DNA from: an uncultured Pleomorphomonas sp.
Lineage (GTDB): Bacteria; Pseudomonadota; Alphaproteobacteria; Rhizobiales; Pleomorphomonadaceae
DNA length: 64,000 nt
Assembly (NCBI GenBank): GCA_937868725.1
Contig: CALMMQ010000044.1
Coordinates: 1 to 64,000, forward strand
Direction: 5' to 3'
Part shown: piece by piece, positions 1-7,379 of the stretch
Numbering within the stretch: position 1 is the stretch's first letter
How the letters are laid out: every line of letters starts with the position of its first letter
Translations under genes and position numbers: made by a program
Notes under the pieces: generated by a model
Told to the model about the DNA's origin: nothing
What the model saw: the letters and a program-made list of their open reading frames with translations, nothing else
Databases searched by the model: none

Positions 1-2
1 CT

Positions 3-65
3 CAAGCTATTGAATCTGGCGCGATTTTTTGCCGACCTGACTGAGCGGTCAGGCCGGCAAGCGCT
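3..65. repeat. Palindromic intergenic repeat, copy A
   Basis: This is one copy of a repeat family also seen at 39646-39710, 44374-44438 and 53154-53213. It carries the shared end TATTGAATCTGG and a hairpin with arms 31-41 and 48-58 (one A-C mismatch). It lies just past the flagellin stop codon, so the hairpin may act as a transcript end. The T-run is on the wrong side of the hairpin for a classical intrinsic terminator of the minus-strand flagellin gene. Confidence 0.7.
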
Positions 66-84
66 CTGGCGAGAGGCGGGGCCT

Positions 85-1320
85 TTACTGCATCAGCTTG
101 AGCAGGTCCTGCGTCATCTGGTTGGCCGACGAAGCGGCGGCGACGGCGGCCTGGACCTTGACCTGCGAGGAGGCGAGCTTGGCTTCCTCGCTGGCGACGT
201 CGACGTCGGTGATGGCCGACTTGGCCGATTCGAGGTTTTCGACCGAGGTGGCGATCGAGTCGGAGGTGAACTCGAAGCGCGACTCCTGGGCACCGATCTC
301 GGCCCGCACCTTGGAGACAGTGTCGATGGCGGTGTCGAGCTTGTCGAGCACGGCGTTGGCGGCGTCCTGGGTCGAGACGTTGAGCGATTCGCCGGCGTCG
401 CGGCCGGTCGCCGTGGTGACGTCGATGCCGAGGTCGGACACGTTGGTGATGTCGGTGCTGGCGGTGCTGGCCGAGGTGTCGATCGACAGCTTGAGCGAGC
501 TGGACGCGCCGGTGGTCGTGCTGGCCATGGTCAGCGTGCCGTCGTCGTTGGCGGTGAAGGTGGTGTCGGCATCGAGGCTGGTGGTGATGCCGGTCACCGT
601 ATCGCCGCTCAGGGCGCTGATGAGGTCGGCGCCGGTGAAGGTGCTGCCGCCGGTCTGGCCGGTGAAGGTGACGGTGCTGTCGCCCTGATCGCCGGCGATG
701 GTGAGGGTGAGCGTCTTGCCGGCGGCGAGCGAGAACTGGTCGATGTTGCTGGGATCGAGCGTCATCGAGGCGGCTTCGTCGTCGGAGGCGACGACGCCGA
801 GGTCCTTGGTGGTCAGCGACGAGATGGAGACGTTGATGGTGTCGTCCGACGACGAGCCGACCACCACGGCCGTGCCGCCGCTGGCCGAATCGAACGACGA
901 GTCGCCGTTGAGCAGGCTGACGCCGTTGTAGCGCGTGCCGTCGGCGATGGTGTCGATCTGGTCGGTGAGCTGCTGGAACTCGGCGTTGATGTAGGTGCGG
1001 TCGTCGTCGGTGACGGTGCCCGAGGAGGCCTCGGTGGCCAGCGACTTCATGCGCTCGAGGATGTCGGAGATGTTGGAGGCGCCGCCGTCGGCGGTCTGCA
1101 GCACCGAGATGCCGTGCGAGGCGTTGGTGGCGGCCTGGTTGAGCGTGGTGACGTCGGAGGAGATGCGCGTCGAGATGGCGAGGCCGGCGGCGTCGTCGGA
1201 GGCCTGGGTGATACGCGAGCCGGAGGCCAGCTTGGACAGGGATTCCGACTGCTCGGAGGCGTTGATGTTGAGGTAGCGGACGGCGGAGTTGGCGGCGGTG
1301 TTGGTGGAGATGACAGGCAT
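85..1320 (-). CDS. fliC: Flagellin
   Basis: Structural subunit of the flagellar filament, 411 aa. The N-terminal D0/D1 segment (about residues 1-140) has the usual TNTAANSAVRYL start and a SGSRITQASDDAAGLAIS stretch. The C-terminal D0/D1 segment (about 340-411) is Gln/Ala/Ser-rich and ends QDLLKLMQ. The middle is Thr/Ser/Asp-rich and variable, as expected for surface-exposed D2/D3 domains. I chose the start at 1320 because it gives the canonical MPVISTN terminus and is preceded by a GAGGAG ribosome-binding site. The longer frame to 1395 would add 25 non-flagellin residues. The gene sits alone, downstream of the ECF sigma gene on the same strand with a 152-bp gap that probably holds its promoter and leader. 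Confidence 0.96.
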   Translation of the reverse strand: MPVISTNTAANSAVRYLNINASEQSESLSKLASGSRITQASDDAAGLAISTRISSDVTTLNQAATNASHGISVLQTADGGASNISDILERMKSLATEASSGTVTDDDRTYINAEFQQLTDQIDTIADGTRYNGVSLLNGDSSFDSASGGTAVVVGSSSDDTINVSISSLTTKDLGVVASDDEAASMTLDPSNIDQFSLAAGKTLTLTIAGDQGDSTVTFTGQTGGSTFTGADLISALSGDTVTGITTSLDADTTFTANDDGTLTMASTTTGASSSLKLSIDTSASTASTDITNVSDLGIDVTTATGRDAGESLNVSTQDAANAVLDKLDTAIDTVSKVRAEIGAQESRFEFTSDSIATSVENLESAKSAITDVDVASEEAKLASSQVKVQAAVAAASSANQMTQDLLKLMQ

Positions 1321-1472
1321 TGCTTCTGCTCCTCGGAGGGAAGGCGGCGATTGCCCTGGTTGTTGTCCCGGGTCAGCGCCGGCGCGAGGCATCAATGCCC
1401 CAGCGTCGTCCCTTCAACGGACGAGCGATGGCCAACCCGGCGATTTCGAGGGGGCGATGGCGTGATTTATGG

Positions 1473-2123
1473 TTACTTTTGGGTAAACGACTGCCGGATG
1501 TCGGCTTCCGAATGGGCCAACACCTTGCGCAGCTGCTGGCGGCCGCGCTTCAGCAGCGATTCCACGGCCATCACCGTGGTGTCCATCACCTCGGCGATTT
1601 CGGCGTTGGACATGGCCTCGTGGTAGCTCAGGATGACCGCGACGCGCTGCTGATCGGGCAGGCGGGCGAGCGCCGCTTCGAGCAGGCTGGCCATCGAGGC
1701 CCGGTGCATGGTGGTGATGACGTCGTCGCGCTCGTCGGCCAGTTCCGGGGCCGTGTCGATGTCGTCCATGCGCGGGCTGCGGCAGAGATCGATGCAGCGG
1801 TTGGTGATGACGCGGTAGAGCCAGGTGGAGAACTTGGCCCGGCCGATTTCCATGCGCTTGCGGTGCATCCACAGCTTCATGAAGCTGTCCTGCACCACGT
1901 CGTCGGCGTCGGAGGGGTTCTTGAGAATGCGCAAGGCCAGCGCATAGCCGCGGTCGGCATGACGGCTGACCAGCCGGGCGAAGGCGCCGCGATCGTCGTC
2001 GGCGATGGCCTGCAGCAACAGGTCGTCCTCATCGCGCGGCCGCGCCGCCGCCAGCATCGCCGCGTCGGCGATGGACGGTTGGACGGGCGTTACCGACCGA
2101 TACGAACGTGCAGCATGGGCCAT
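1473..2123 (-). CDS. ECF-type RNA polymerase sigma factor
   Basis: 216 aa, the size of ECF sigma factors. Region 2 (about residues 45-110) holds the LRILKNPSDADDVVQDSFMKLW stretch that packs and recognises the -10 element. Region 4 (about 140-205) holds LPDQQRVAVILSYHE followed by an HTH (NAEIAEVMDTTVMAVESLLKRG). The linker is short and lacks region 3, typical of ECFs. No anti-sigma gene is adjacent on either side, so its control is not evident. Its position just upstream of flagellin in the same orientation is suggestive, but no link to flagellin transcription is shown by the sequence. The N-terminal ~30 residues are not conserved-looking, so a start at residue 23 is possible. Confidence 0.93.
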   Translation of the reverse strand: MAHAARSYRSVTPVQPSIADAAMLAAARPRDEDDLLLQAIADDDRGAFARLVSRHADRGYALALRILKNPSDADDVVQDSFMKLWMHRKRMEIGRAKFSTWLYRVITNRCIDLCRSPRMDDIDTAPELADERDDVITTMHRASMASLLEAALARLPDQQRVAVILSYHEAMSNAEIAEVMDTTVMAVESLLKRGRQQLRKVLAHSEADIRQSFTQK

Positions 2124-2569
2124 CGCAATTACCCCGGTACAGCTACTTGGCTATCCTGATTACGCTTTTATCACTAAAACGGAGTAATCACAAAAAGCAG
2201 GCGCAAAATATATAACAAATTTCAGTGGAGTCAAAGTATAGGCAGGTTCTTCCCTTTCGAATAGGCAGTAATTTCTGATCGGCAAAATTTGCCTAACGCT
2301 TCCGGTCTGGCTTACGACGGCTCAGATTGCCGTGGATGGCTGGGAACTTGCCTGACTTTTCGGTGGTAGCGGTAGCGTCCTCGCGCCTGTGATGGCTTTG
2401 TCTGGCGGGCCGATGGAACTGGCGCGCTGGGGCGGTCCGAGCCCGGGAGAGCTGACCAAACGCGTCTTGAACAGGTCGTCATCTCATGGCAGAACGGGGC
2501 CGGACACGCCGACCTGAGACTGAGCGCCGAGGCGCTTTTCCCTCGGGGACGATGGCGGCGGCGTCGGCA
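2124..2569. other. Gene-free stretch between sigma gene and tRNA
   Basis: No convincing gene here. The first 170 bp are clearly AT-richer than the surroundings and should contain the sigma factor promoter (minus strand). The short open frame on the minus strand at 2312-2584 is Arg-rich and runs into the tRNA, so I treat it as spurious. Confidence 0.6.
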
Positions 2570-2645
2570 GGGCCTGTAGCTCAATGGTTAGAGCCGTCCG
2601 CTCATAACGGATTGGTTGGGGGTTCGAGTCCCTCCGGGCCTACCA
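2570..2645 (+). tRNA. tRNA with CAU anticodon, probably tRNA-Ile2 (lysidine type)
   Basis: A complete cloverleaf of 76 nt with encoded CCA. Acceptor arms are 2570-2576 and 2635-2641, with a G1-U72 wobble. The D-stem starts GCTC, the anticodon loop CTCATAA is at 2601-2607, and the T-loop is TTCGAGT. The anticodon is CAU. Base pairs C4-G69 and C5-G68 match known determinants for the lysidine synthetase TilS, which is why I prefer isoleucine (AUA) over elongator methionine. A separate, clearly Met-like tRNA is at 55013-55089. The 3' end from 2631 is the left attachment repeat of the island. Confidence 0.9.
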
Positions 2646-2651
2646 CTCCTC
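2631..2651 (+). repeat. Left attachment-site repeat (attL core)
   Basis: A 21-bp exact direct repeat partner of 16544-16564. It covers the 3' T-stem strand, acceptor strand and CCA of the tRNA plus six downstream bases. The flanking bases differ (C versus T on the left, C versus G on the right), so the match is exactly 21 bp. Confidence 0.9.
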
Positions 2652-2772
2652 CTATCGGGGTTTTGATTTCCTTAAGCTTTTGTTCTTAATATACGATTTC
2701 AGTGTAGCCGGGCGCGACTTTTCGTACTTTTGACAGAAGAAACTGCAAATCTTGGTTTTGCAAAACATCGTG

Positions 2773-3249
2773 TCAAATGCCGTTCGTCGCGCGGTTGATC
2801 CTCTCGCACGCGATGTCGAAGTACGCGGCGTCTACCTCCACCCCAACGTTCCTCAGTCCGGCCGACAGGCATGCCACTCCGATCGTCGCCGAACCCATGA
2901 ACGGGTCGAGAATCGGTCCGGGCGTCATTACCTTCAGAAGGCCTTCCATCAATTCGACTGGCTTGCCAGCGATATGGTGTTTCTGCCGAGGCACGGGCAT
3001 TCGGAATGCGCCTGGTGCAACAAGCCCGATGAGCGGCCGTGCGCCGTTGCTCCCCCAGGCCATGTACTCGGCTTGTTGTCGGTACCGGCCCAGTTGAGGG
3101 CGGCTACTTTCTGTTTTGTCCCAAGGCACAATACCCCGCCAGCCCCACCCACCACACTGGAGGGCGTCTGTCGTGATCGGCAGTTGGCGCCAGTCGGCAA
3201 ACACACCTAAAAGGCCACCTGGTACCACCAGTTCTCTTGCCCTGCTCAT
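2773..3249 (-). pseudogene. DNA methyltransferase, N-terminally truncated
   Basis: 158 codons from an ATG that overlaps the stop of the phage protease fragment (TGA within ATGA at 3246-3249). The protein starts at what is normally the middle of phage-type site-specific DNA methyltransferases. It has VPGGLLGVFADWRQLP, WGWRGIVPWDK and AEYMAWGSNG, then the C-terminal SAM-binding motif ILDPFMGSATIGVAC and an NVGVEVDAAYFDIACERI helix. The N-terminal part that should carry the catalytic (D/N)PPY motif is absent, so activity is unlikely. A longer frame open to 3615 contributes no methyltransferase sequence. I read this as a deletion or recombination scar. Confidence 0.75.
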
Positions 3250-3473
3250 CCACAGTGCTCGATGTCGATCGGCAGGGCCCGAGCGCCGCCCTTGAAGCGG
3301 GCGACGACGGCGGTCGGATCGGACAGCTCGAAGGTGCGGCCGTCGACGCCCGTCGTCGTGCCGGCCGGGATGATCATGATGCGGTCGGGGACGTCCCCGG
3401 CCGGCAGCTCGCGCGACACGGCGCGGCATACGGCAAGCGAAGAGGAGTTGAGGGCGAGGAACGAGCGGTTCAT
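3246..3473 (-). pseudogene. Mu-type phage protease (gpI-like), N-terminal fragment
   Basis: About 75 aa starting MNRSFLALNSSSLAV and containing ELPAGDVPDRIMIIPAG, TGVDGRTFELSDP and ALPIDIEHCG. These resemble the first ~75 residues of the Mu-like prophage I protease/scaffold protein, which normally runs past 300 aa. The frame stops right after the IDIEH motif, where methyltransferase sequence begins. The fragment cannot be functional. It shows that a Mu-like phage or a phage-derived module contributed to this island. The frame extends upstream to 3533, but the conserved part begins at 3473. Confidence 0.65.
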
Positions 3474-3809
3474 GGGCCGACCATGCGCCGGGGCGCAATG
3501 CCTCACGGGGCTGCACGCATGCAGCTCCGTCAAATCGTAATGTGGGGGGGGGGGCTTCTAGAGGTACGCCCTCGACCCCGACACGGTCAAGACCTCCGGC
3601 GACCTGTGTCGTCATCTCCCGCTCGGGGAAAAATCAATTTTGAAGGGGACTAATTGCCCGCCTGTAGGCGTCCCGCTCTTCGGAGGGGCGGGGTTTTCCC
3701 TTCCTCCTCCAGATCGCCGCCAGTGGGCAGCCTTGCGAAAATCTGGGATCGGCGCCATATTACGGGTTGAGCGGCGGTCGCAGTCTGTGCGGATTAGCCA
3801 CGAGGGAGA
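3474..3809. other. Non-coding remnant region with an 11-G tract
   Basis: No supportable gene. It contains a run of eleven G at 3544-3554. Around 3670-3705 is a GC-rich imperfect hairpin followed by TTTT, which could be a plus-strand terminator. An integrase gene would often lie near here, between the att site and the regulatory genes, but I see no integrase motif in any frame. Confidence 0.5.
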
Positions 3810-4268
3810 TCAGCGCCCTCCCGCCGCTCCTCCTCCTCGCCCCAACTCCTTCAAGGCCGCCGCCTCATCGCGCTGATGCGGGCTGTTGACCCGCATGTGC
3901 CCCGTCGTTGACAGGCGCACGAAGGCTCGCCACCAGGTCTTGCCATTTTGCCAAATGATTGACCGGGTCCGGGGATCTCCGCCCGGATCGGGTAGGATTG
4001 TCCCCTCATGCAGGATCTGGGGCAGTTGGGCAAAGTCATCCATCGTCATCGCGTGCTTGTCGATCCGTGCGGTGATGACGTTGCTGGGGACCGAAACCAC
4101 CTGCGATTTGACCAGATCAACAGCACTCAGTTCACCGGCCATCCATCCACGCCGAACCCACTCGTCAAAGGTCGATGGCGATATATCGAGAAGCGCTGCC
4201 GCTTCGTTGCGGCTGACGGCGAACTTGTGAACGGGGGCGACGGTCGCCGTGCTTGGTGCTGCTCTCAC
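3810..4268 (-). CDS. HTH DNA-binding protein of phage/island type
   Basis: 152 aa. Residues about 14-45 (VSRNEAAALLDISPSTFDEWVRRGW) form a MerR/excisionase-like helix-turn-helix of the type used by phage and island regulators. The remainder is not recognised; it has a Trp-rich IIWQNGKTWWRAFVRL stretch and a Gly-rich tail. The start is a GTG at 4268 overlapping the TGA stop of the upstream gene, which indicates translational coupling with 4265-4498. Together they form a short minus-strand operon divergent from the XRE repressor. They may be directionality or early regulatory factors of the island. Confidence 0.7.
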   Translation of the reverse strand: MRAAPSTATVAPVHKFAVSRNEAAALLDISPSTFDEWVRRGWMAGELSAVDLVKSQVVSVPSNVITARIDKHAMTMDDFAQLPQILHEGTILPDPGGDPRTRSIIWQNGKTWWRAFVRLSTTGHMRVNSPHQRDEAAALKELGRGGGAAGGR

Positions 4269-4498
4269 TGAAAGGCCTCCCTATGCAATCGCCTTCTCGG
4301 CCTGGTTCGTCGCCCCTTCGGTTCGACCATGTTCGCCGCGAGATACTCCTCGATCGCGGTTTCAGGCAGGAAGATGCTGCCGCCGATCCGGACATGCCGG
4401 ATGGCCTGTCTGGCAATCAGACTGCGAATGCGCCCGACCGGCCAGCCGCAACGGTCGGCAAGCTGCTTGGCGGACAAGAGCGAGGATTGCATTGCCAA
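4265..4498 (-). CDS. Excisionase/AlpA-like small DNA-binding protein
   Basis: 77 aa. LLSAKQLADRCGWPVGRIRSLI is a winged-HTH of the excisionase family, followed by IRHVRIGGSIFLPETAIEEYL, the typical wing and recognition end of that fold. The tail is basic. It is the first gene of the leftward operon and overlaps the next gene by 3-4 nt. Family members act as recombination directionality factors or as activators of integrase genes. With no integrase visible here the target is unclear. Confidence 0.78.
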   Translation of the reverse strand: MAMQSSLLSAKQLADRCGWPVGRIRSLIARQAIRHVRIGGSIFLPETAIEEYLAANMVEPKGRRTRPRRRLHREAFQ

Positions 4499-4569
4499 TT
4501 CGCCTCCAGTTGACGATAATTCGATATGCGACCCATGGAATCATACGATCGCATAAAATGCAATATCTT

Positions 4570-4585
4570 TATCACTATGTTGATA
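4570..4585. promoter_or_regulatory. Dyad TATCA-N6-TGATA at the XRE gene start
   Basis: Inverted repeat arms lie at 4570-4574 and 4581-4585 in the 90-bp space between the divergent HTH and XRE genes. A TAAAAT (4552-4557) lies upstream and could be a -10 box. The dyad ends 3 bp before the ATG at 4589. Its position suits autorepression by the XRE protein. Confidence 0.5.
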
Positions 4586-4588
4586 GCG

Positions 4589-5002
4589 ATGACTCTGGAT
4601 AGCTTTCTGGTTCAGATGGGAAAACGGTTGGCCACGATCCGGGAGGATTCGGGCCTGAAGCAGATCCCTTTCGCCGAGATGCTTGAAGTTTCGCAGAGCG
4701 GCTACAATTCATACGAACGAGGCTTGCGCGAAATACCTGTACGTGTCTTGCGCCTTCTTTACACCAAACTGAACGTCAATCCTGTCTGGATGATGACCGG
4801 TGAGGGGAACCCATACAACAGGGATGACCTCGATCTGTTTCAGTCTGTTGTTCGCTTGGTGGATCAGTACATCAGCCGAGAGGGGTGCTCCGTAGAACCT
4901 GAAAGGCGAGAGAAGCTGATCCGCTTCCTGATCGAATACGCACGGCAGCACGGGGAGTTCAACGCCGAGATTGCCGAGAAATACCTGAGGTCTGCCCTAT
5001 GA
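4589..5002 (+). CDS. XRE-family transcriptional regulator (phage repressor type)
   Basis: 137 aa from the ATG at 4589. The frame is open to 4526, with other ATGs at 4526 and 4577, and none has a clear ribosome-binding site. The N-terminal HTH_XRE spans about residues 10-65 (MGKRLATIREDSGLKQIPFAEMLEV, SQSGYNSYERGLREIP). The following VNPVWMMTGEG is typical of phage repressor-like and conjugative-element regulators. The C-terminal half is helical and lacks a LexA-type peptidase Ser/Lys pair. It is divergent from the excisionase-like operon, so it probably decides between island quiescence and activity. Its stop overlaps the start of the next gene. Confidence 0.85.
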   Translation: MTLDSFLVQMGKRLATIREDSGLKQIPFAEMLEVSQSGYNSYERGLREIPVRVLRLLYTKLNVNPVWMMTGEGNPYNRDDLDLFQSVVRLVDQYISREGCSVEPERREKLIRFLIEYARQHGEFNAEIAEKYLRSAL

Positions 5003-5328
5003 GCTGCGAAAGCTTCGATGACCAGATGATGCAGGGCGTCTATGCCCTTGGTCGCCAACGCGACAATGAGGCAAGCGGTCGTCGCGAACTGGCACGACGG
5101 CTACGCCGAGAGCGGGTTCTGGCCAAACTGACCGCAGCGTCCCGACGTCTCGATTTCGGCATGGTCTTTTTCTCCGCCGTTGGCACGCTGCCACTCATCA
5201 TGCTGGCCGGACGAACCACACCGGCAGACTGGCCGATGGCGGCAATTTGCACGGTGCTGTTGCTCACCGGAATTGTCCTGGCTTGGCAGGGCCGGAAGGT
5301 CCGCGCGCGGATGGAGGGATTTCAGTGA
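4999..5328 (+). CDS. Small membrane protein of unknown function
   Basis: 109 aa. The start overlaps the XRE stop by ATGA, so the two are probably co-expressed. The first ~50 residues are charged and Arg-rich (RRELARRLRRERVLAKL). Two predicted membrane helices follow at about 53-72 (FGMVFFSAVGTLPLIMLAG) and 79-96 (MAAICTVLLLTGIVLAW), with a short basic tail. I do not recognise the family. It lies tail-to-tail with hipA, 27 bp apart. Confidence 0.65.
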   Translation: MSCESFDDQMMQGVYALGRQRDNEASGRRELARRLRRERVLAKLTAASRRLDFGMVFFSAVGTLPLIMLAGRTTPADWPMAAICTVLLLTGIVLAWQGRKVRARMEGFQ

Positions 5329-5355
5329 CGTCTGGGCACAAACGCCAAGTAGCCG

Positions 5356-6621
5356 TCACCCGAGGCTTTGCTGGACGGTCTGCGCTCTATCCGCCACCAA
5401 CTCCGCAAGCGCGTTGACATCGCCGTGTTCCGGCGGTGCGCCCTTCAATGCAGTGGCGACATCCTCCACCTGGGAGATTATCTGCCTGCTCAGTTCGCCA
5501 ACCCTACGCCGCAGGAACGGCCAGCCCACGCCGGCTTCTTTCGCGAAGGCTTTCCAGCCATCGGCGTCCATCTCCTGAAGCGTCGCCTTCTTGCCAAACC
5601 GCATGGCCATCTTTGGCGCAAGCTCGGGATAGGCGATCGTCGACAGGAGATCGTAGAGCGGGGCCAACTTCGGCCCGTCCTCGCCATAGAGGATCGAGAA
5701 GTTCTTTCCGTGGGCATCGGCATTGCCGACGATCAGATTGAATATCGCTGCATCCAGCAGCTTGAGCACATCGACAGCGGGCCTTGCCGAAACCCGCCGG
5801 ATCAGATCGAAGCACTCCCTGAAGGTCGGTCCGCCTTCGCTGGCGTATTTCGTCTCCGGCGGCACTCCGAGGGCTTGGCAAAAGTCTTCCTGATGGAGGC
5901 GGCGCACGATGCCGGCCTCGTCACAATGGCGGTCATAGCGTCCGACCAGCAGGAACGGGCGCCCCTCAGCGGTTCTGAATTCGACGGGCGCTACATCCAG
6001 CCCGACCGCAGCGGCCAAGCGCATCACGAAGGCTTCGTTCTCGGTCGTTCCCGGAAAGCGCGCGATCGGCGGCTTCAGAATATGCGTGGTGGCCTGACCG
6101 GGCAAAGGCAGCGCGATTTGCCCGGCGACCAGCACGACCGGCACCTTGGACTGTGCCCCGGCGAGGGACAGTCGAAGCCCTTCTTGTCCCGCCAGAAGTG
6201 GACGCACCGGCAGCGCGTCCAGAACGCGGAGAATGCCAGCCTCGTCGAGCGGTTCAGGTTGCTGGCTGTCGGAAGAGGCCGGCTCGACAGGTTCCACGCC
6301 GGGAGGCAGCATTTGCAGGGCACCGGCAACGTCGCCGCCCAGACGGTAGAGAAGCGCGAAATCATTGGCGGGCGAAACCCCCAAAGCCTGCGCGGCGGCA
6401 GTGCGCTGCCCTTCTTCTGGCAGCAGGCCGCCAAAGAACGGGCGGCATTCCCGCCGGTTGAACGCATCGGCGCGCAGTGGCAGCGAGGCCGATAGCGGGC
6501 GCGGCGCGTCTCCTTCCAGCCATGACGGGGCATAGGCAAAGGCGATGTCGCCGTGCCGATCCTGGGTGAATTGGCCGACAACCTGCCCGTCCCACCAGAC
6601 ATTGAGGAGCTTGTCCGTCAT
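5356..6621 (-). CDS. hipA: HipA-family Ser/Thr kinase toxin
   Basis: 421 aa, close to the ~440 aa of E. coli HipA. The N-terminal subdomain begins LLNVWWDGQVVGQF and contains the couple_hipA type ASLPLRADAFNRRECRPFFGGLLPE. The kinase core carries LAGAQSKVPVVL and the catalytic GNADAHGKNFSILY, followed by the metal-binding APLYDLLST. HipA toxins phosphorylate targets such as glutamyl-tRNA synthetase and slow growth. Catalytic motifs look intact. The start overlaps the hipB stop by 4 nt, the usual antitoxin-toxin arrangement. Three operators lie upstream of hipB. Confidence 0.94.
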   Translation of the reverse strand: MTDKLLNVWWDGQVVGQFTQDRHGDIAFAYAPSWLEGDAPRPLSASLPLRADAFNRRECRPFFGGLLPEEGQRTAAAQALGVSPANDFALLYRLGGDVAGALQMLPPGVEPVEPASSDSQQPEPLDEAGILRVLDALPVRPLLAGQEGLRLSLAGAQSKVPVVLVAGQIALPLPGQATTHILKPPIARFPGTTENEAFVMRLAAAVGLDVAPVEFRTAEGRPFLLVGRYDRHCDEAGIVRRLHQEDFCQALGVPPETKYASEGGPTFRECFDLIRRVSARPAVDVLKLLDAAIFNLIVGNADAHGKNFSILYGEDGPKLAPLYDLLSTIAYPELAPKMAMRFGKKATLQEMDADGWKAFAKEAGVGWPFLRRRVGELSRQIISQVEDVATALKGAPPEHGDVNALAELVADRAQTVQQSLG

Positions 6622-6848
6622 CGCATACGCTCGCCGGGCAATTGGATTTCGACCGCGCAGCCGAGCGCCTGCAACACTTGCAGCACCTTGCCGATCTGGG
6701 CCGTCGGCTTGCCGGCCTCAAGATCGACGATGAACCGCAGCCCGACGCCGGACGCACCGGCAAGCTCATCCTGCCGCAGGTTCTGCTCCTTGCGGGTGGT
6801 GCGGACAATGTCGCCGATTTCGGCGGTGTTGAGGATCGGTTTGATCAT
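6618..6848 (-). CDS. hipB: HipB-type antitoxin / XRE repressor
   Basis: 76 aa, consisting of one HTH_XRE domain (IGDIVRTTRKEQNLRQDELAG, then VGLRFIVDLEAGKPTAQIGKVL) and a short C-terminal tail. HipB dimers neutralise HipA and repress the operon. It is the first gene of hipBA. The first operator (6854-6869) starts 5 bp upstream of its ATG, so binding there should block transcription of the operon. Confidence 0.93.
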   Translation of the reverse strand: MIKPILNTAEIGDIVRTTRKEQNLRQDELAGASGVGLRFIVDLEAGKPTAQIGKVLQVLQALGCAVEIQLPGERMR

Positions 6849-6853
6849 GATAT

Positions 6854-6869
6854 TTCCCGAACGGGAAAA
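6854..6869. promoter_or_regulatory. hipBA operator 1
   Basis: Perfect dyad TTTCCCG-AA-CGGGAAA just upstream of hipB. It recurs identically at 6903 and imperfectly at 6952, with a constant 49-bp spacing. This is most likely the HipB binding site. Confidence 0.85.
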
Positions 6870-6902
6870 TAGCAGAGAAACAGAGGTGGAGTCTAGCCAA
6901 TT

Positions 6903-6918
6903 TTTCCCGAACGGGAAA
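6903..6918. promoter_or_regulatory. hipBA operator 2
   Basis: Second identical copy of TTTCCCG-AA-CGGGAAA, 49 bp from operator 1. Confidence 0.83.
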
Positions 6919-6951
6919 TATGGCGCTCATCGGCAGCGAACGTCTACAAAA

Positions 6952-6967
6952 TTTCCCGATCAGGAAT
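6952..6967. promoter_or_regulatory. hipBA operator 3 (imperfect)
   Basis: TTTCCCGATCAGGAAT matches the left arm exactly and the right arm partly. It lies 49 bp from operator 2, giving an evenly spaced array of three. Confidence 0.7.
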
Positions 6968-7379
6968 TTGGAACGGGGGGCTTGGCTGTTTGGACAACCC
7001 CCAAGAATCCCATACGGCTTACTCAGAATGACAGCTTAGCGCCCCATATCGGACGTTCGACGGATCTTCGCGAATCCCCGAAAGCGGACATCATATAGAG
7101 GGCTGGAGACGTCATCGTTGGGGTGGCATGCGGACTGGCGGGTTCTAGCGGGAAGCGAGCCTTAACCGAAACTCCATGTTGCGGAATCGACGAGCATCAG
7201 CGAATTTGATCCGAAGGCTCCGAAGGTATCGGTTCGGCCAAGCGGATTATGATAGCAGTTGAGGCGTGTCGACGGCCGAGATTGCAGGCTCCGGAATTTC
7301 CGACATAGGGGTTTCCAACGGCCACCGAGGTCTGCGAAGCATCTATGGAACAAGATTTCTCTAGCGATCGTACCCACCA
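6968..7379. other. Gene-free stretch before the ATPase-HNH pair
   Basis: About 410 bp with no supportable gene. It should contain the promoter of the ATPase gene, but no convincing -35/-10 pair or ribosome-binding site is visible. Structured non-coding RNA cannot be excluded by eye. No reverse transcriptase is nearby, which argues against a retron. Confidence 0.5.

Noticed and set aside
31..58. Hairpin after flagellin as a standard intrinsic terminator
   Set aside because: The T-run lies on the opposite side of the stem relative to the flagellin transcript, so only a hairpin or repeat call is supported.
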